64,000 nucleotides of DNA from Zymoseptoria tritici IPO323 (taxonomy: Eukaryota; Ascomycota; Dothideomycetes; Mycosphaerellales; Mycosphaerellaceae): assembly GCF_000219625.1 (NCBI RefSeq), contig NC_018213.1, positions 248,001-312,000 on the forward strand. The letters are read 5' to 3'. Numbering within the stretch: the first letter of the stretch is position 1; every line of letters begins with the position of its first letter. The translations under genes and the position numbers were made by a program. Shown piece by piece: positions 34,085-45,012 of the stretch. The notes under the pieces are model-generated. The model saw nothing but the letters and a program-made list of their open reading frames with translations, did not search any database and had not been told where the DNA came from.

Positions 34085-36130
34085 TCACTTCGCCGCTCCA
34101 CCCCGTCCACCACCTATAGGGCCGAAACTTCGTCCGTCACCGTCCGCTTTCCTGCTCGCTTTTCGGTCGCCACTCTTCGCTTCCTTACCCTCGCCAGAGG
34201 ACGCACCACCTTCAAAATCCATGTCGAAGATCTCCCCGTCCTTTTCTTCGTCGATGCGTGGGCGGCTGACGCTCGCGGTACTGGGGATGCGGTCGATCGG
34301 TTTTCTTGATGCTCCTCCTCCGCTTGCACTCCCGCCCGACGCGAGACCAGACCCAGCAGCACCGGTCGCCGCAGCAGAATTGGTCGTACCATTCGATAAC
34401 TTCGTCGCCCGCAGTCCTTGGGTCAGCATACTCATGCCACCCTTCCCATCTCTCCCCAGTGGCGGCGACCCGAGTCCTTCGATGAAGCCTCCCTCGCCCG
34501 CGCTCAATGGAGTGCCCAGCGGAGAACTCAATCCTCCCGCCCAGTCGGTGGGAAACGTCGAGTCGCGAAGCGGTGAGCCTACATGGCCTAGTCCGTTTAG
34601 TGCGCTGCCTGCTTGCGTTCTTGCAAACACGCCACTGTAGCGCGATGGCGAGGAGGAAGTGAGACCAGGTGATGGGAGTTTCGAGTCCTGCTGCGCGGAT
34701 GGAGTGGAGGTAGAATTGGAGAACGTTCGTCTCGCGGGATTGAGGAAGGAAGATGGAACGGGACTAGATGGGTTGGCGTTCGGACGGGACTCCCGTCGTG
34801 AACGCGGTCCTTCGGGGATGAGGTCGTGGAGGGAAGAGGGAAGGAGGTCTTCTTCTCGGTCGGTATCGGCGGGATCGTAGTCGGATGTGTTGTCGTCTTC
34901 GTTGTCGTCAGAGGCGTAGGGGTAGGTGAAAGGGTTGGAAGTTGGTGCTGAGGAGAGCGGGTTGGAGATGTAGCGTGCGCCGAGGGAGGCGGAGAGAAGC
35001 TGGCGAGGTTGAGTTTGTGAGATTTGACGGAACCGAGCGGAGTGAAGAGGACGCTTCTCGAACGATATGGGTGTCTCGTCGGCAGGGTTGGACGTTGGTG
35101 GTGAGGTGGACATGGCGAGGAGGTTATCCAGGTTGCGATCGCCAAAGGCGGAGGAGTGGAGGTCGCGGAGGGTCGAGTTGGCTTGAGGCGTCTGTCGAGG
35201 GAGTGAAGATGGTGGTGAGTCGAATTTGGAGGGCACAGATGCAGCAAAGGGACCGTTGCGTGCGGCCCAGGAGATGCCATTTGAGTCGAAGGAGTTGGGT
35301 AGGGGCGCATCAAGAACGGAGAGACCTTTGTAGGGAGGCGAGGCGGCTAGACGGTGATCGTTGAGGTTGGGGGAGCCGAACTTGGGCGAGGCGGAGGTGT
35401 AGGTCATATCGATTTGAGGATTGGCGTCTTGCTGGCGGGAGGAGTAGGCGTAGTTGTCGTACTGTTCGCCGTTGGGTCGCTGTTCGAGGCCTTGTGCTTG
35501 CATCGAGAGCAGACCAGGAGGTGGCGGCTGAGCGAACGATGTCTGTGCTTGCGGCATGTAAGGTTGTTGGTGCTGTGGATATGGCCGATTCACAATCTGT
35601 CCTTCCGGTGTGATGTGTAGCAAGGCGCATTTCCGGCCGAATTTGCACCCTCCTTTGGCAAAGTATTTGCACGGTGTTGGTCTGGTGGTGGACTCGACGT
35701 CGTGGGAGAAGGGACACATACTGCCCGCCTGGCACTGCCCTTGGAGGAAGAACTTGCATGGAACATGCTGGGTATCTGTTGAGAAGGGTCAGCTTCTCGA
35801 GTCTTGTCTCCAATTTTGTCCATCATTGCACTGATCATGCTCACTCTTGTTCTTCGGCGGACTGGCTGGTCCTCGCATGTTCCCACCCATGATGCCTCCG
35901 TTTCCCCCACCAAAGTGACGTTGTTGCGCATGTCCATTTCCCACGGGCATTGGCATCGCGCCATTGCGATCCGCCTGCATTCTCGAGGCACGTGCGGTGG
36001 AGTTCGGCGGAGGACTGGCGATCGAGTCGATGGAGTAGCGGTTTCGTGGCTGAGGGCGGTGGTGAGAGGAAGGCCCTTTGCCGTGGGTGGTGTGAGGAGA
36101 GGGTGGAGGTTGTTCCGTGAAGTGGCTCAT
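34085..36130 (-). CDS. CCCH zinc-finger protein
   Basis: Exons 36130-35845 and 35775-34085 with a 69 bp intron (GTGAGC donor, GCTGAC branch, CAACAG acceptor, phase 1) encode 658 aa. Just after the intron lie two adjacent CCCH fingers: CKFFLQGQCQAGSMCPFSH and CKYFAKGGCKFGRKCALLH (about residues 101-145). The rest is low-complexity: a Gln/Pro-rich tract, a Ser-rich middle, an acidic DDNEDDNTSDYDPADTDREE segment and a Gly/Ala-rich C-terminus. Tandem CCCH fingers of this spacing usually bind RNA. The architecture resembles fungal Lee1-type proteins. A role in post-transcriptional control is inferred; targets are unknown. Confidence 0.85.
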
Positions 36131-37710
36131 GGTGAAGGAGGAAGTGTGGTATAGGCGGTATCACATGAAAGCATGTGGGGTGGCGGGGTCCAGTATGCGA
36201 TAGTTCTAGTGCTGATTTGGCGGTCGCAGCGCTTTTGATGGTGTTTTCGACGTCGCTCGAAGTGCTCGAGCCTGGAGACGGAGGAAAGGAGGATATGAGC
36301 GCACACGTGCCAACTTGGAGGTGACAAGGACGTCAAGTGTCGAGTGAATGTCGCCAGAGGTGAAAGGTGTTGGTCGGAAGAACGGCAGAACTCCGGGACG
36401 TGGGGACTGCAGATGAGTTGAGCCGCTGTATGCGCGCGGACGATGTACCTCCTTGATCCTCGTGACAAGCGACGATGTTGCCAGTGATGTGAAAGAGCTG
36501 GAAGAGTGAGAGGGCTGAAGATGGAAAGTAGATGGGCCTGGATGCAACGGACGATACCTGGCGAGGGCAACCTCTGACCGTGCTATTCAGCTCACCTTGT
36601 CCGTCTCGTGATGAGCTTTCGACATCATCTGAAAGTGTGTCTCAGGCACCTCGTGCAGGTCATCAAGGCCGATCGCTCCCGACGAAGGGAACTGCAGAGC
36701 ATTGAGCAAGAGCTATGAGGTGCATGTGATGGGCGATAGCAGGTTGGATGAATGAAGTTCAATGCAAGAGACGGATTGCTCAGGTGGCACAAGCAGATGG
36801 CTTCCCGCGTTCGAGGGACACTCATGGCAAACACTGCCATCTCGGGAATGATGGCACTTGGACGTCGACTCGGGACGGGAGGGAGGGTATGCCACGAATG
36901 AACATGTTGGTCACACATCATACCCATGCAAATTTCTGGGCCATTACAGTGTTCGCACGAACCCCTTGACCTTTCGTTTCACTGCAGATGGTCAATCTTG
37001 GTCATGATCTCAGGCGTGACAATTCTTCGATTTGAATCAGATTGCTGACCATGGCTCGTACGTCTCCACCATCAGCATCGTCTCTGTGGGGAGATGAAGG
37101 GACGAGGCGAGAGCTACGCAAGACAAAATGACATTCTCGAGTGTTTGCCCTCCAGTACGTCCAATACCGTCAAATCGTCAACTTTGGCAGAACATACATC
37201 CGTAAGTACGCGCAATGAATACTGTAAGATTGTGCTTGTGCGCGCTGATCTCGCAGGCCACCCTCATGCCGCCAACCTTCTCGTGCTGTGCCTCCGTTTG
37301 TGTGACCTTGAATGTCTTTCTACGCCGCACAGGAGCGACCCCGACGATGAACGAACCAGTAAGCTGTAGGTCTTGTCGGAGGGAGATGAGGTGTGGGTGA
37401 GTACTTGGTAAGTCAAGGTCTTGTTCATTCCTCGTCCGTCGAGCTCATATCGTGTTTCTGTTCCTGCCTGATACGGCAAAAGAGAATGGACCTAGCGCTT
37501 AGCCGCATCGCATCCCTGCTTCTTGCACTGTTTGGAAGCAACGCCGCTCGAAGTCGCGACTTGAAGATTTATCAATTTCCGTTCCTTCTTCCCCTTCTGC
37601 CACCTCCAACCCACCACACTCGTTACTTCACCACCGACACTCGTTCAACACTTCGCCCACCTCAGTCTCTCACTCCTTTACCCTACGCAAGAAAGCTACG
37701 CTTCGCCACG
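36131..37710. other. intergenic, no gene seen
   Basis: A 1.6 kb divergent region between the CCCH gene (minus) and the DUF7371-like locus (plus). Open frames here lack family marks. A C/T-rich stretch at 37580-37700 looks like a promoter or leader of the downstream gene. Confidence 0.5.
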
Positions 37711-37805
37711 ATGAAGCTCAACCTGGTCGCCGTCACCGCCACCGCGCTCACCTACGTTTCTGCATCCAACTGGAACGCGACAGCAAACGCCACCACGACG
37801 ACCGG
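37711..37805 (+). other. possible alternative first exon with signal peptide
   Basis: An ATG in good context starts MKLNLVAVTATALTYVSA (signal-peptide-like) followed by SNWNATANATTTT, rich in N-glycosylation sequons, and runs into a perfect GTAAGT donor at 37806 in phase 2. The only nearby acceptor that restores the downstream frame is CCAG ending at 38555, directly after the transmembrane segment of the gene below. This would yield a secreted form, but the 750 bp intron would be unusually long here. Confidence 0.35.
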
Positions 37806-37908
37806 GTAAGTACTTCACCATCTTCCAGCACCTCCGCCTGCACCTGCACCTTCATGTATCTCCTCACCCGCCTGTCGCCTTCCTGCATCTGGACCTTCAC
37901 CTCCGTCA

Positions 37909-40743
37909 ATGGCCCGACAACGCAAAACAGACGGCAAGATGCCACGACGCAGTCTCATCACCTTGGATCCTGATCCTTCATCGTCCACTATACGAGCATC
38001 CACACACCAGCATCCTCCACAGCATACACGCGCGCAACTCTGGCAGCTCAGACAAGCATTTAAATCGCATCTACTTTCCGACATCCGCCCTGAAATGGCC
38101 AAACCCAAGAAGAGCGGGAGCACATCTACAAACACCATTACCGCGTCCGAGCTGAGGCAGCGAGTCGAACGTCAACAATCCAAGATCGGCACCAACACGG
38201 GACATCGCACTGGCCAACAACACGAACGGATCGACTCGGCCTTGCAACTTCACGATGGTCAAACAAGACCTCAAGCACCGCCCGAGATCGAAAGAATTTC
38301 CTGGGAGGAGTGGAAAGAAATCCTGTCCGAATCTTTCAAATATGCGGTCGGCCCTTCCACCATATCGGCATATCATGGAATACCATCGTGGAGGACCATA
38401 GTCGCGGATCCGGTCTTGCCCTTGGAGCAGATCCCTCTGCATACTGAGCGAGCTCACAAATGGAACTGGAACAACTTCTCCATGGCTGCCATCGCTTTTC
38501 TACTCATCTTCGGCTCGCTTTATTCACTGTGCGATTACTTACTTCTCCAAACCAGGGTATCTGCACAATGCACTCCTACTACCGTCTACCTGCCCACTAC
38601 GATGACAGTCACCACAACCGAGCTCGTCCCATACAGCTCCAATGATGTCTCGCCGGCGGGAGTCAACACTCAGTCTTCAGCTCCGCCTGCCGTGGCCTCG
38701 ACCACGTCTCCGTTCCAGTTTGCAACTCCGGCTTCACCTTTCAGTGGCACCTACGTGTTCTCTGTCATCGGGTCGAGCACGATGTGGAAGGACGGCATCT
38801 CCCCCACCTCTGGAGCTCAACTGACCATCGCCACCTCAACTGTTACTATCATGCCGACCAACTCCTTGGCGACAGATCTTACCACCCACACCTACATCAC
38901 GACCACCAGAACGTCTACGATCAGCGCATACACCACCATCACTCTGCCGACCACCACGGTCACGCAGTTCAGCGTGTACAGCACCGCTTTGACAACGACC
39001 TCCACGAGCACCCGCTACGTCACGTACACAATGTCGGCGGTCACTCCCAAGCCGTCGTCCTTTGGTGGCGTGGGTAGTGGCGGCTGGAATGCATCTTCTG
39101 CACAAGCAATGTCTGCAGAATCCTCCGAAGTACAACCTCCAGTTGCCACGACCATCACAGAGACTCACTACTACGGCGCGGACGATGCGACGACCTCCAC
39201 AAGCATGAATCTGATCACGACAACCATTGGAGCGACGCTTACGACGACCTTGACTCCTCCTGCTACGGTTGTGACTCTTCCCGGTAGCGGTGGAGTCAAC
39301 TCTTCGACGACTTTCTTGGCAGCGCCGGTCACTGTCACATACACCGTGCAAGGCGATACACCAGTACTCAGCACGAGCGTGAGCTTCTCGCAGTATCAGA
39401 CTGCAATTTCAGCTGCGGCGGCGGCACCTCCAAGCTACGCCAACGCTACAATGTCGGCAGGTAATTCCTCTATGCTCGCTTCGCCTGGGCCCTCATCTAC
39501 GACATCGATGACTGTCTCTGCGACTTTCATGCCACCATCGATGGCATCTCTGGTCACTACGCCATCGACTCTCACGTTCGCCAACTCTTCGACGCCGACT
39601 GCAAACCAGCCAGGTGCTAGCATTACTGCCGGTGTTGCCACAATGTCCATGAATGGCAGTACCGCGATCTCAGCTGCCGGCGCCGGCACATCATTTGCCT
39701 ACTCGCCGTCTTCTGTCCCGCCAGCTTCAAGTATCGCGGGCGTCAATGCTACTGCAGCATCGAGCATTTCTTTTCCGCCGATCGGCGGTCCTTCAATGTC
39801 TGTTTCCGTCACAGGAGCGCCATCGAGCTCAGCACTTTCCGCATCGGCTGGGCCTGCCAACGTTTCGAACTCATCCTTGTCAAAACAAACGACTTCGACT
39901 GCAACTCTGACTACATCGACTTCGCCCTTGGGGCAGACACCATCTGCACTGGCTTCTCCGCCGGCTTCAAACTCGATCTCGAACGCCGCTGGCAACTTCA
40001 GCACCTCCACATCTTCCTTCAGCAATCCGTTCCCACCGACATCCGCCACCGCTATCCCCTCTGCTGGATGTGGCGAGCAAGGCAACTTCACTCTCAACTT
40101 TGACGACCTGCCGACATTCCGTCCGAGCCGTATCAAGCGTGCCATGGCTCTCATCGCCCGTCAAATGAACTCTACCAATGGCAGTTCGGGCGGCAACGAC
40201 ATCACTCAACAACCTCCCCTCAACCTCCGCCCTTACCACCACCTGGCCTTTTCCAACGGATTCGTCTACGCGCCGGACACCGTTGAACCCTTCAGCCCGG
40301 TCTCCTCACCCAACGTCGCCTGTTTTCTCTCAGGCGTTCGCACCGGTAGTCCCTCCCAACAGCCGGACACTGGTGAGATTGGCGATGGACCCGCTCCAGA
40401 CAGCGATTCCGCCTTCTGGTTCAATCTCTACAGCATGTACCTCGGCTGCGACTCTCCTGGCCCGGATCCTTGCATTTTTGAAGTCACCGGTCTTCAGTGG
40501 GATGCCAAGGCTGCCAATGAGACGACCAAATTCGCGCAGAACTTCACGATCCCGGCTTGTCCTGGCTTCAAAGATTGCAAGCTCAATCAGGTTGTGCTGA
40601 ATGAGACGGGAATGGGACTGAGCGGATTGGAGATTCAGGCTGTGAGTGCTGGAAAGCCGAGGATGTGGTTCATGGATGATGTGCAGATGGCATGGAACGA
40701 TACCAGCTGCGAGGCGGGATTGAAGAGGCAGAGGAGCAGGTGA
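37909..40743 (+). CDS. type II membrane Ser/Thr-rich DUF7371-like protein
   Basis: A single 944 aa frame from the ATG at 37909. Residues 1-190 are hydrophilic and basic (predicted cytosolic), followed by a transmembrane segment near residues 193-214 (AAIAFLLIFGSLYSLCDYLLL). Residues about 215-720 are an extended Ser/Thr/Pro-rich stalk with many N-glycosylation sites. The C-terminal domain (about 722-935: CGEQGNFTLNFDDLPTF, PYHHLAFSNGFVYAP, CDSPGPDPCIFEVTGLQW) resembles the fungal DUF7371 domain, probably a beta-sandwich, with paired cysteines. A cell-surface or wall-facing location is inferred. Function is unknown. An alternative signal-peptide exon lies upstream. Confidence 0.8.
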   Translation: MARQRKTDGKMPRRSLITLDPDPSSSTIRASTHQHPPQHTRAQLWQLRQAFKSHLLSDIRPEMAKPKKSGSTSTNTITASELRQRVERQQSKIGTNTGHRTGQQHERIDSALQLHDGQTRPQAPPEIERISWEEWKEILSESFKYAVGPSTISAYHGIPSWRTIVADPVLPLEQIPLHTERAHKWNWNNFSMAAIAFLLIFGSLYSLCDYLLLQTRVSAQCTPTTVYLPTTMTVTTTELVPYSSNDVSPAGVNTQSSAPPAVASTTSPFQFATPASPFSGTYVFSVIGSSTMWKDGISPTSGAQLTIATSTVTIMPTNSLATDLTTHTYITTTRTSTISAYTTITLPTTTVTQFSVYSTALTTTSTSTRYVTYTMSAVTPKPSSFGGVGSGGWNASSAQAMSAESSEVQPPVATTITETHYYGADDATTSTSMNLITTTIGATLTTTLTPPATVVTLPGSGGVNSSTTFLAAPVTVTYTVQGDTPVLSTSVSFSQYQTAISAAAAAPPSYANATMSAGNSSMLASPGPSSTTSMTVSATFMPPSMASLVTTPSTLTFANSSTPTANQPGASITAGVATMSMNGSTAISAAGAGTSFAYSPSSVPPASSIAGVNATAASSISFPPIGGPSMSVSVTGAPSSSALSASAGPANVSNSSLSKQTTSTATLTTSTSPLGQTPSALASPPASNSISNAAGNFSTSTSSFSNPFPPTSATAIPSAGCGEQGNFTLNFDDLPTFRPSRIKRAMALIARQMNSTNGSSGGNDITQQPPLNLRPYHHLAFSNGFVYAPDTVEPFSPVSSPNVACFLSGVRTGSPSQQPDTGEIGDGPAPDSDSAFWFNLYSMYLGCDSPGPDPCIFEVTGLQWDAKAANETTKFAQNFTIPACPGFKDCKLNQVVLNETGMGLSGLEIQAVSAGKPRMWFMDDVQMAWNDTSCEAGLKRQRSR

Positions 40744-41144
40744 TGGAAGGGCGGAGTGAAAAAAGTGCTTGTGTTTTCGGAGTTTTGGGTGGAGTTCAGC
40801 GCTAGGCGCCTGGTTGACGTCCGATTTTGCAGTGCATGATGGGCACAGACGGACGGGGAAGCGGTCCACGATGGAGCGGAAAGGATGGGCTTCCTGTCGA
40901 CGATATTGTCTTTCTGATTTTAGCGAAGAGCATACCCTTTATTTGCAAGGCATGGATATGAGACACGAGTATGAGATACGAGCATGAAAAGAAGGGATCG
41001 CACATGTGCATCGGAGTCAACAGGATAATGGAATGATGGGTTCCGCCAGTCCTGCTCTGACACATCAACTTCATTTCATCAGGTATATCGCTCAAAAGTT
41101 CTCAGAAATCGCTCATGTCTCGGTCCTCCCCAAGGCAACAAACA
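40744..41144. other. intergenic, convergent 3' flanks
   Basis: Lies between the DUF7371-like gene and the lipocalin-like gene. Nothing was recognised. Confidence 0.6.
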
Positions 41145-42234
41145 TCACGGCTCACCCGGCCCACTGATCTTGATTTGAGGCGTCGGCGCGGGAGGACTGG
41201 CGGTGGAGTTATCTCTCGCCCTCCGCCATTTGAGGACAGGAATGCGTTTGTCGCCCTGCATCGAGGAATCTCAGTCAGCTTTTCATACTCCCTCTCCGCC
41301 ATGCCTCTTCTCCGGTTCCAGACGGGAGGAAGAGGAATACACGAACCTTAATCTCCGTCGGCCCCTCACTCCCCAAAACCAACACCTCCCCTTCCTCCTC
41401 GAACCGATGCGTCCGGACCTGTACATCGCCCACCCACCCGGGCAAACTACAACACTGGAATGTATGCCTCAACACCTCCCTCTGCTTCCCATCTTCATCG
41501 ACATCCCCCTCTGCGGGAGAAAGGGAGATGTAGTACGGTCCACAATACCCAAAACACCGCTTCCCCGCTTCCGCCCACTGCGCCTCATCATTTCCTCCGC
41601 TACCGCGTTGGAAGGGTTTTTGTCCCGGGATGAGCATCGTCGCGGACATGTAGCCGTCGGGGGTGTAGAGGATGAAACCCGTGACGGAGCGGGTCATGGG
41701 GAAAGTGGGGCGTTGGAGAGGGGAAGAAGGGGTGGGGTAGGCGATGTAGGATTCTAGGGTCCAGGTTCCGATGAGGAGGGAGCGGAGGGTTGGGGCGGAA
41801 GGTGACTGGCGTTGGGAGGAGGTTGGAGGGGGGGTTAGAGGTGGGGAGAGGGGGGGTGGGGAGAAGGGTTGGTAGGGGGATTTGGAGGGTGGAGGTGTGA
41901 GGGTTGTGACGCGGAGGGGGGTAGGTGGGGTGTAGATGGACTGGACGGCGAGTGGACTTTCCACTCCGTTGTTGTGTGCTGGGGTTCCGAGATTGTTGTA
42001 GCTCGCTGCTCTTCGGAATGGTTCTGGTCGGATTGGAAGGGGAGGGGATCGTGATCGGAAGCTCAATTTCTGCGGGGAGACGATGACTTGCGAGTCGGAG
42101 GGGATGTCGACGTGGCCGGTCATGATTTCTGAGGCTCGTTCTCGAGACTTGGAGCGGGCTTTGCGGTTGTGGAGGCGTTTCGGGACTTGGAGGTATTGGT
42201 CGCTCTGGCGGGTCGTCATGGTGGCGGTCGGCAT
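41145..42234 (-). CDS. lipocalin-like domain protein
   Basis: Exons 42234-41347 and 41255-41145 with a 91 bp intron (GTTCGT donor, GCTGAC branch, TGCAG acceptor, phase 0) give 332 aa. The first 150 residues are disordered, Pro/Ser-rich and basic. The domain begins LRSLLIGTWTLESYIAY and continues GFILYTPDGYMSATM, typical of the Lipocalin_5 family, which in fungi is often found near polyketide genes or as part of them. The second exon supplies GDKRIPVLKWRRARD, the usual last strand and helix. A small-ligand-binding or isomerase-like role is inferred. An in-frame ATG six codons downstream could also serve as the start. Confidence 0.85.
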
Positions 42235-43431
42235 TGTGGTGGAGGGATGGCGTTGGATTGCGGAGGTATGGTTGTTGCTTGGAGGTATGCTATCGATGCT
42301 TAAAGGCGGAGGATGTATTCATGACTCGGAGCTGGATCGTGGGTCAAGATTAGGCGCCTGCGGACTGGAAGTGCCGCGAGCAGGCTCTTTCAAAGGGAAG
42401 TGGAGGATAGAAAGTGGATAAGGCTTCAAGGTATGAAAGTGGATTGCAGCATATGAGAAGCCGCAGTCGTGATGTATGACCGGGAGATCAGGACAAAATG
42501 AAGGACGAGGAAGCATTGTGAGCCAAAGGTCGCGTATCTCCGTTCTTCTCGTCATCGTCATCATCGTGACTCCCTTGCATGGAATGACCTATCTCAGCCT
42601 CGTGAGTTCCCGAACGTCGTTTCGACTTCCGGTGTGTAGATGTGAGATCATCGAAAAGTCGATGTCGTGAGGTTGGCTGTCGTGAGTTACCCGATCACGC
42701 TAGCGATGGATTGAGTTCTCTAGCCGATATGTGCAGGGGTGGGAGTGAATAAATAGATCTCGCCAAGGTTCGGAGTCCGATGCGTATTGATTTCCTGCAG
42801 ATACAGCCGACGATCATTCTCCTCGACTGCCTTTGTTCGTCGTGGTGGTTGAGCCAGAGACCTATGGGATTGCAGAATTTTCAACTTGTCGGAGAAGGGT
42901 ATGCTGAGTAGTAGCAAAGATATCAGCGGAAAAGAGTTTGCTGTCGAATATCGCTTGACCTTTCAGCAAATCTGGCTTCTTCCGAGGATGTCCAACAGCC
43001 CGGATGCACAGGCTGACCATGCTACTCAGCTGAATGCTCCTTGATAACTCGCCCAGTCGATGAATAAGAGTAGGCCCCCATTTCAACTTGATGTGAGGGC
43101 CGACCGATCTCGTCATCACCGGAGAAGAGAACGTCTCCAACGAGAATGGAGCGAGGTACGTGCACCTCCATGATTCGCTCATTTGACGCTGTCTCATCGG
43201 CTCGGGGAAAGATGGGGAAAGTCCGAACTGCTTCTGAGGATCTGGCCCTGCATTCAAGGCGGTCCTTCAGCGGCGCTGACACAACTCTGGAGCTTCTTGT
43301 GGTGAGAACGTTCGGATGGTGATCAGCAAAGTGAGAGGAGATAGGTTCACATCTGAAATCGTTAGCTTGATTGATCGTGATCGCTGAAAAGTTGATTCTT
43401 GACTGTAACGTGTCCTGATGCTGTAGTACTG
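42235..43431. other. intergenic, no gene seen
   Basis: 1.2 kb between the start of the lipocalin-like gene and the 3' end of the MFS gene. Minus-strand open frames that run into the transporter (for example to 43022) are read-through of its last intron, not a separate gene. Confidence 0.55.
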
Positions 43432-45012
43432 CTACCATTTTGTCCGTAAATCTCTGTCGCATAGGAATCTCGCAAGGAGAAACAAAGCACCGCCCGCAGC
43501 GTTTGTGAGGCCCTGAGAGATTGATTGCGAGTGAGCAGGATGTCCTTCGTATTTGCAGTTGACGCTCACTTACACCAAAGAGAATCAAGCTCCTGTATCC
43601 ATCTACCGCGTCTCTATCCACGAGACTGCCAGCAATCGGAGTGCCAATCAAAGTAGCCACACCCGCAAGCGTGAACAACGCACCAATCCTTGCGCCGATT
43701 TTGTCGTCTGGCGAGATCTGAGCGACGACCGCCGGCATGACGCTGATGAAGATGCCGGACGAAAAGCCATAGAGGCAGACGAAAGCAATGATCGTCGCGA
43801 CATTATTAGCTGGCAACCACATGGCCAAGCTGAATACTCCTGAGACGAAGGCCATCGGATAGAGAAGGTTTAGTCTGCCGATTCTGTCCGCAACGAAGCC
43901 GCCCATGATGCGGCCGAAAAAGCTGAGGCCGTTGATCAGAGGTAGAAGGTAGCTGTGGATGGATGAATCGGGATATTGAAGTAGGGTGTAGCTTTCTGCA
44001 CACGTCGCTGTCAGCGATATTGCGGTGTGGAAAGTCTCCAATTCCCCACTTACCAACGTAGTAGTATGGAACATACAGTCCCAAGCTCGCAGTGAAGCAA
44101 CCAATGGCCAAAACAAGGTACCTAGGATCTTTGTACCCTGCGAAGTCGAAGAGCGTTCCCAAGCGTAGAGGCTTTCGAACAACATCAGCACTTCCGGAAG
44201 GAGGTACCTTGGTCCGAGACAACAGCATAGCGCCCATAAAACAGCAGAAGAAAATTAGCGTTGCGAGTCTGATTGTCCAGGCGAAACCGATTCTGGGGAC
44301 CATGCGAGCGAACATGATGGGCAGACAGACGCCACCGATGCTCGAGCCGCCTGCCGCGAGGCCCATTGCCATTGCACGGTGTTTCTTGAAGTGCTGGCCT
44401 ATTACGGCCAATGCTGGCTGCACACCGAACGATACGGACAAACCGAAGAGGATGCCCTGGAGAGTGTCAGAGAGTAGTTCGACAGAACTTTCAGAGGAAG
44501 TGCATATTCACCTGCGAGAGGAACTGCTGGTAGATCTGGCCGCGCTGCGAGAATGAAAGTCCGAGCATGGAACCACAACAGCCTACAAGTCCGATCGGAT
44601 ACAGCCACTGTCCTAGAATCAGCAGCCATCGGTCATGGAATCAGCATATCGGACGTACCTTCAATCCCCATCGATCAAACGCCGCACCGACGACCGGTCC
44701 CACGAAGTACATCAGCGAGATCTGCAGCGTCCCGATGAAAGCAATGGTCGAAGACGAGTAGTTGGCCAGATAGTCGGTCTGATAGTAGTCTTGAAAGTAC
44801 CCATAGCTATTCATAAAGCCAAAGGACGCGAAGTAGACCAGTCCTGAGCCGATGACTGTGAGTATAGCAGCGAGGCCTCCCTCCTTCTCGGCGGAAGTGT
44901 CTTTTTCGCCATCGTGGGTGACTGTTGAGATCTCCGAAAGTGGGCTCTTGTCCGTGCCTCGCTCGACGGCGATGCGCTCGGCGGAAGTTTCGATGGATGG
45001 GTCCTCTTTCAT
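43432..45012 (-). CDS. MFS transporter, monocarboxylate (MCT)-like
   Basis: Five exons (45012-44659, 44607-44512, 44456-44054, 43995-43574, 43512-43432) joined by introns of 51-61 bp keep phase and give 451 aa. The N-terminal 45 residues are polar. TM1 starts AAILTVIGSGLVYFASFGFM; the SYGYFQDYYQ and GPVVGAAFDRWGLK motifs and the TM7 region NGLSFFGRIMGGFVADRIG are typical of fungal monocarboxylate-porter-like MFS proteins (MCH family). Twelve membrane segments can be counted. Substrate cannot be told from sequence; yeast Mch proteins include a riboflavin carrier. At intron 1, acceptor GACAG rather than the upstream CTAG keeps the frame. An AT-rich TIR element lies 275 bp upstream. Confidence 0.9.
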
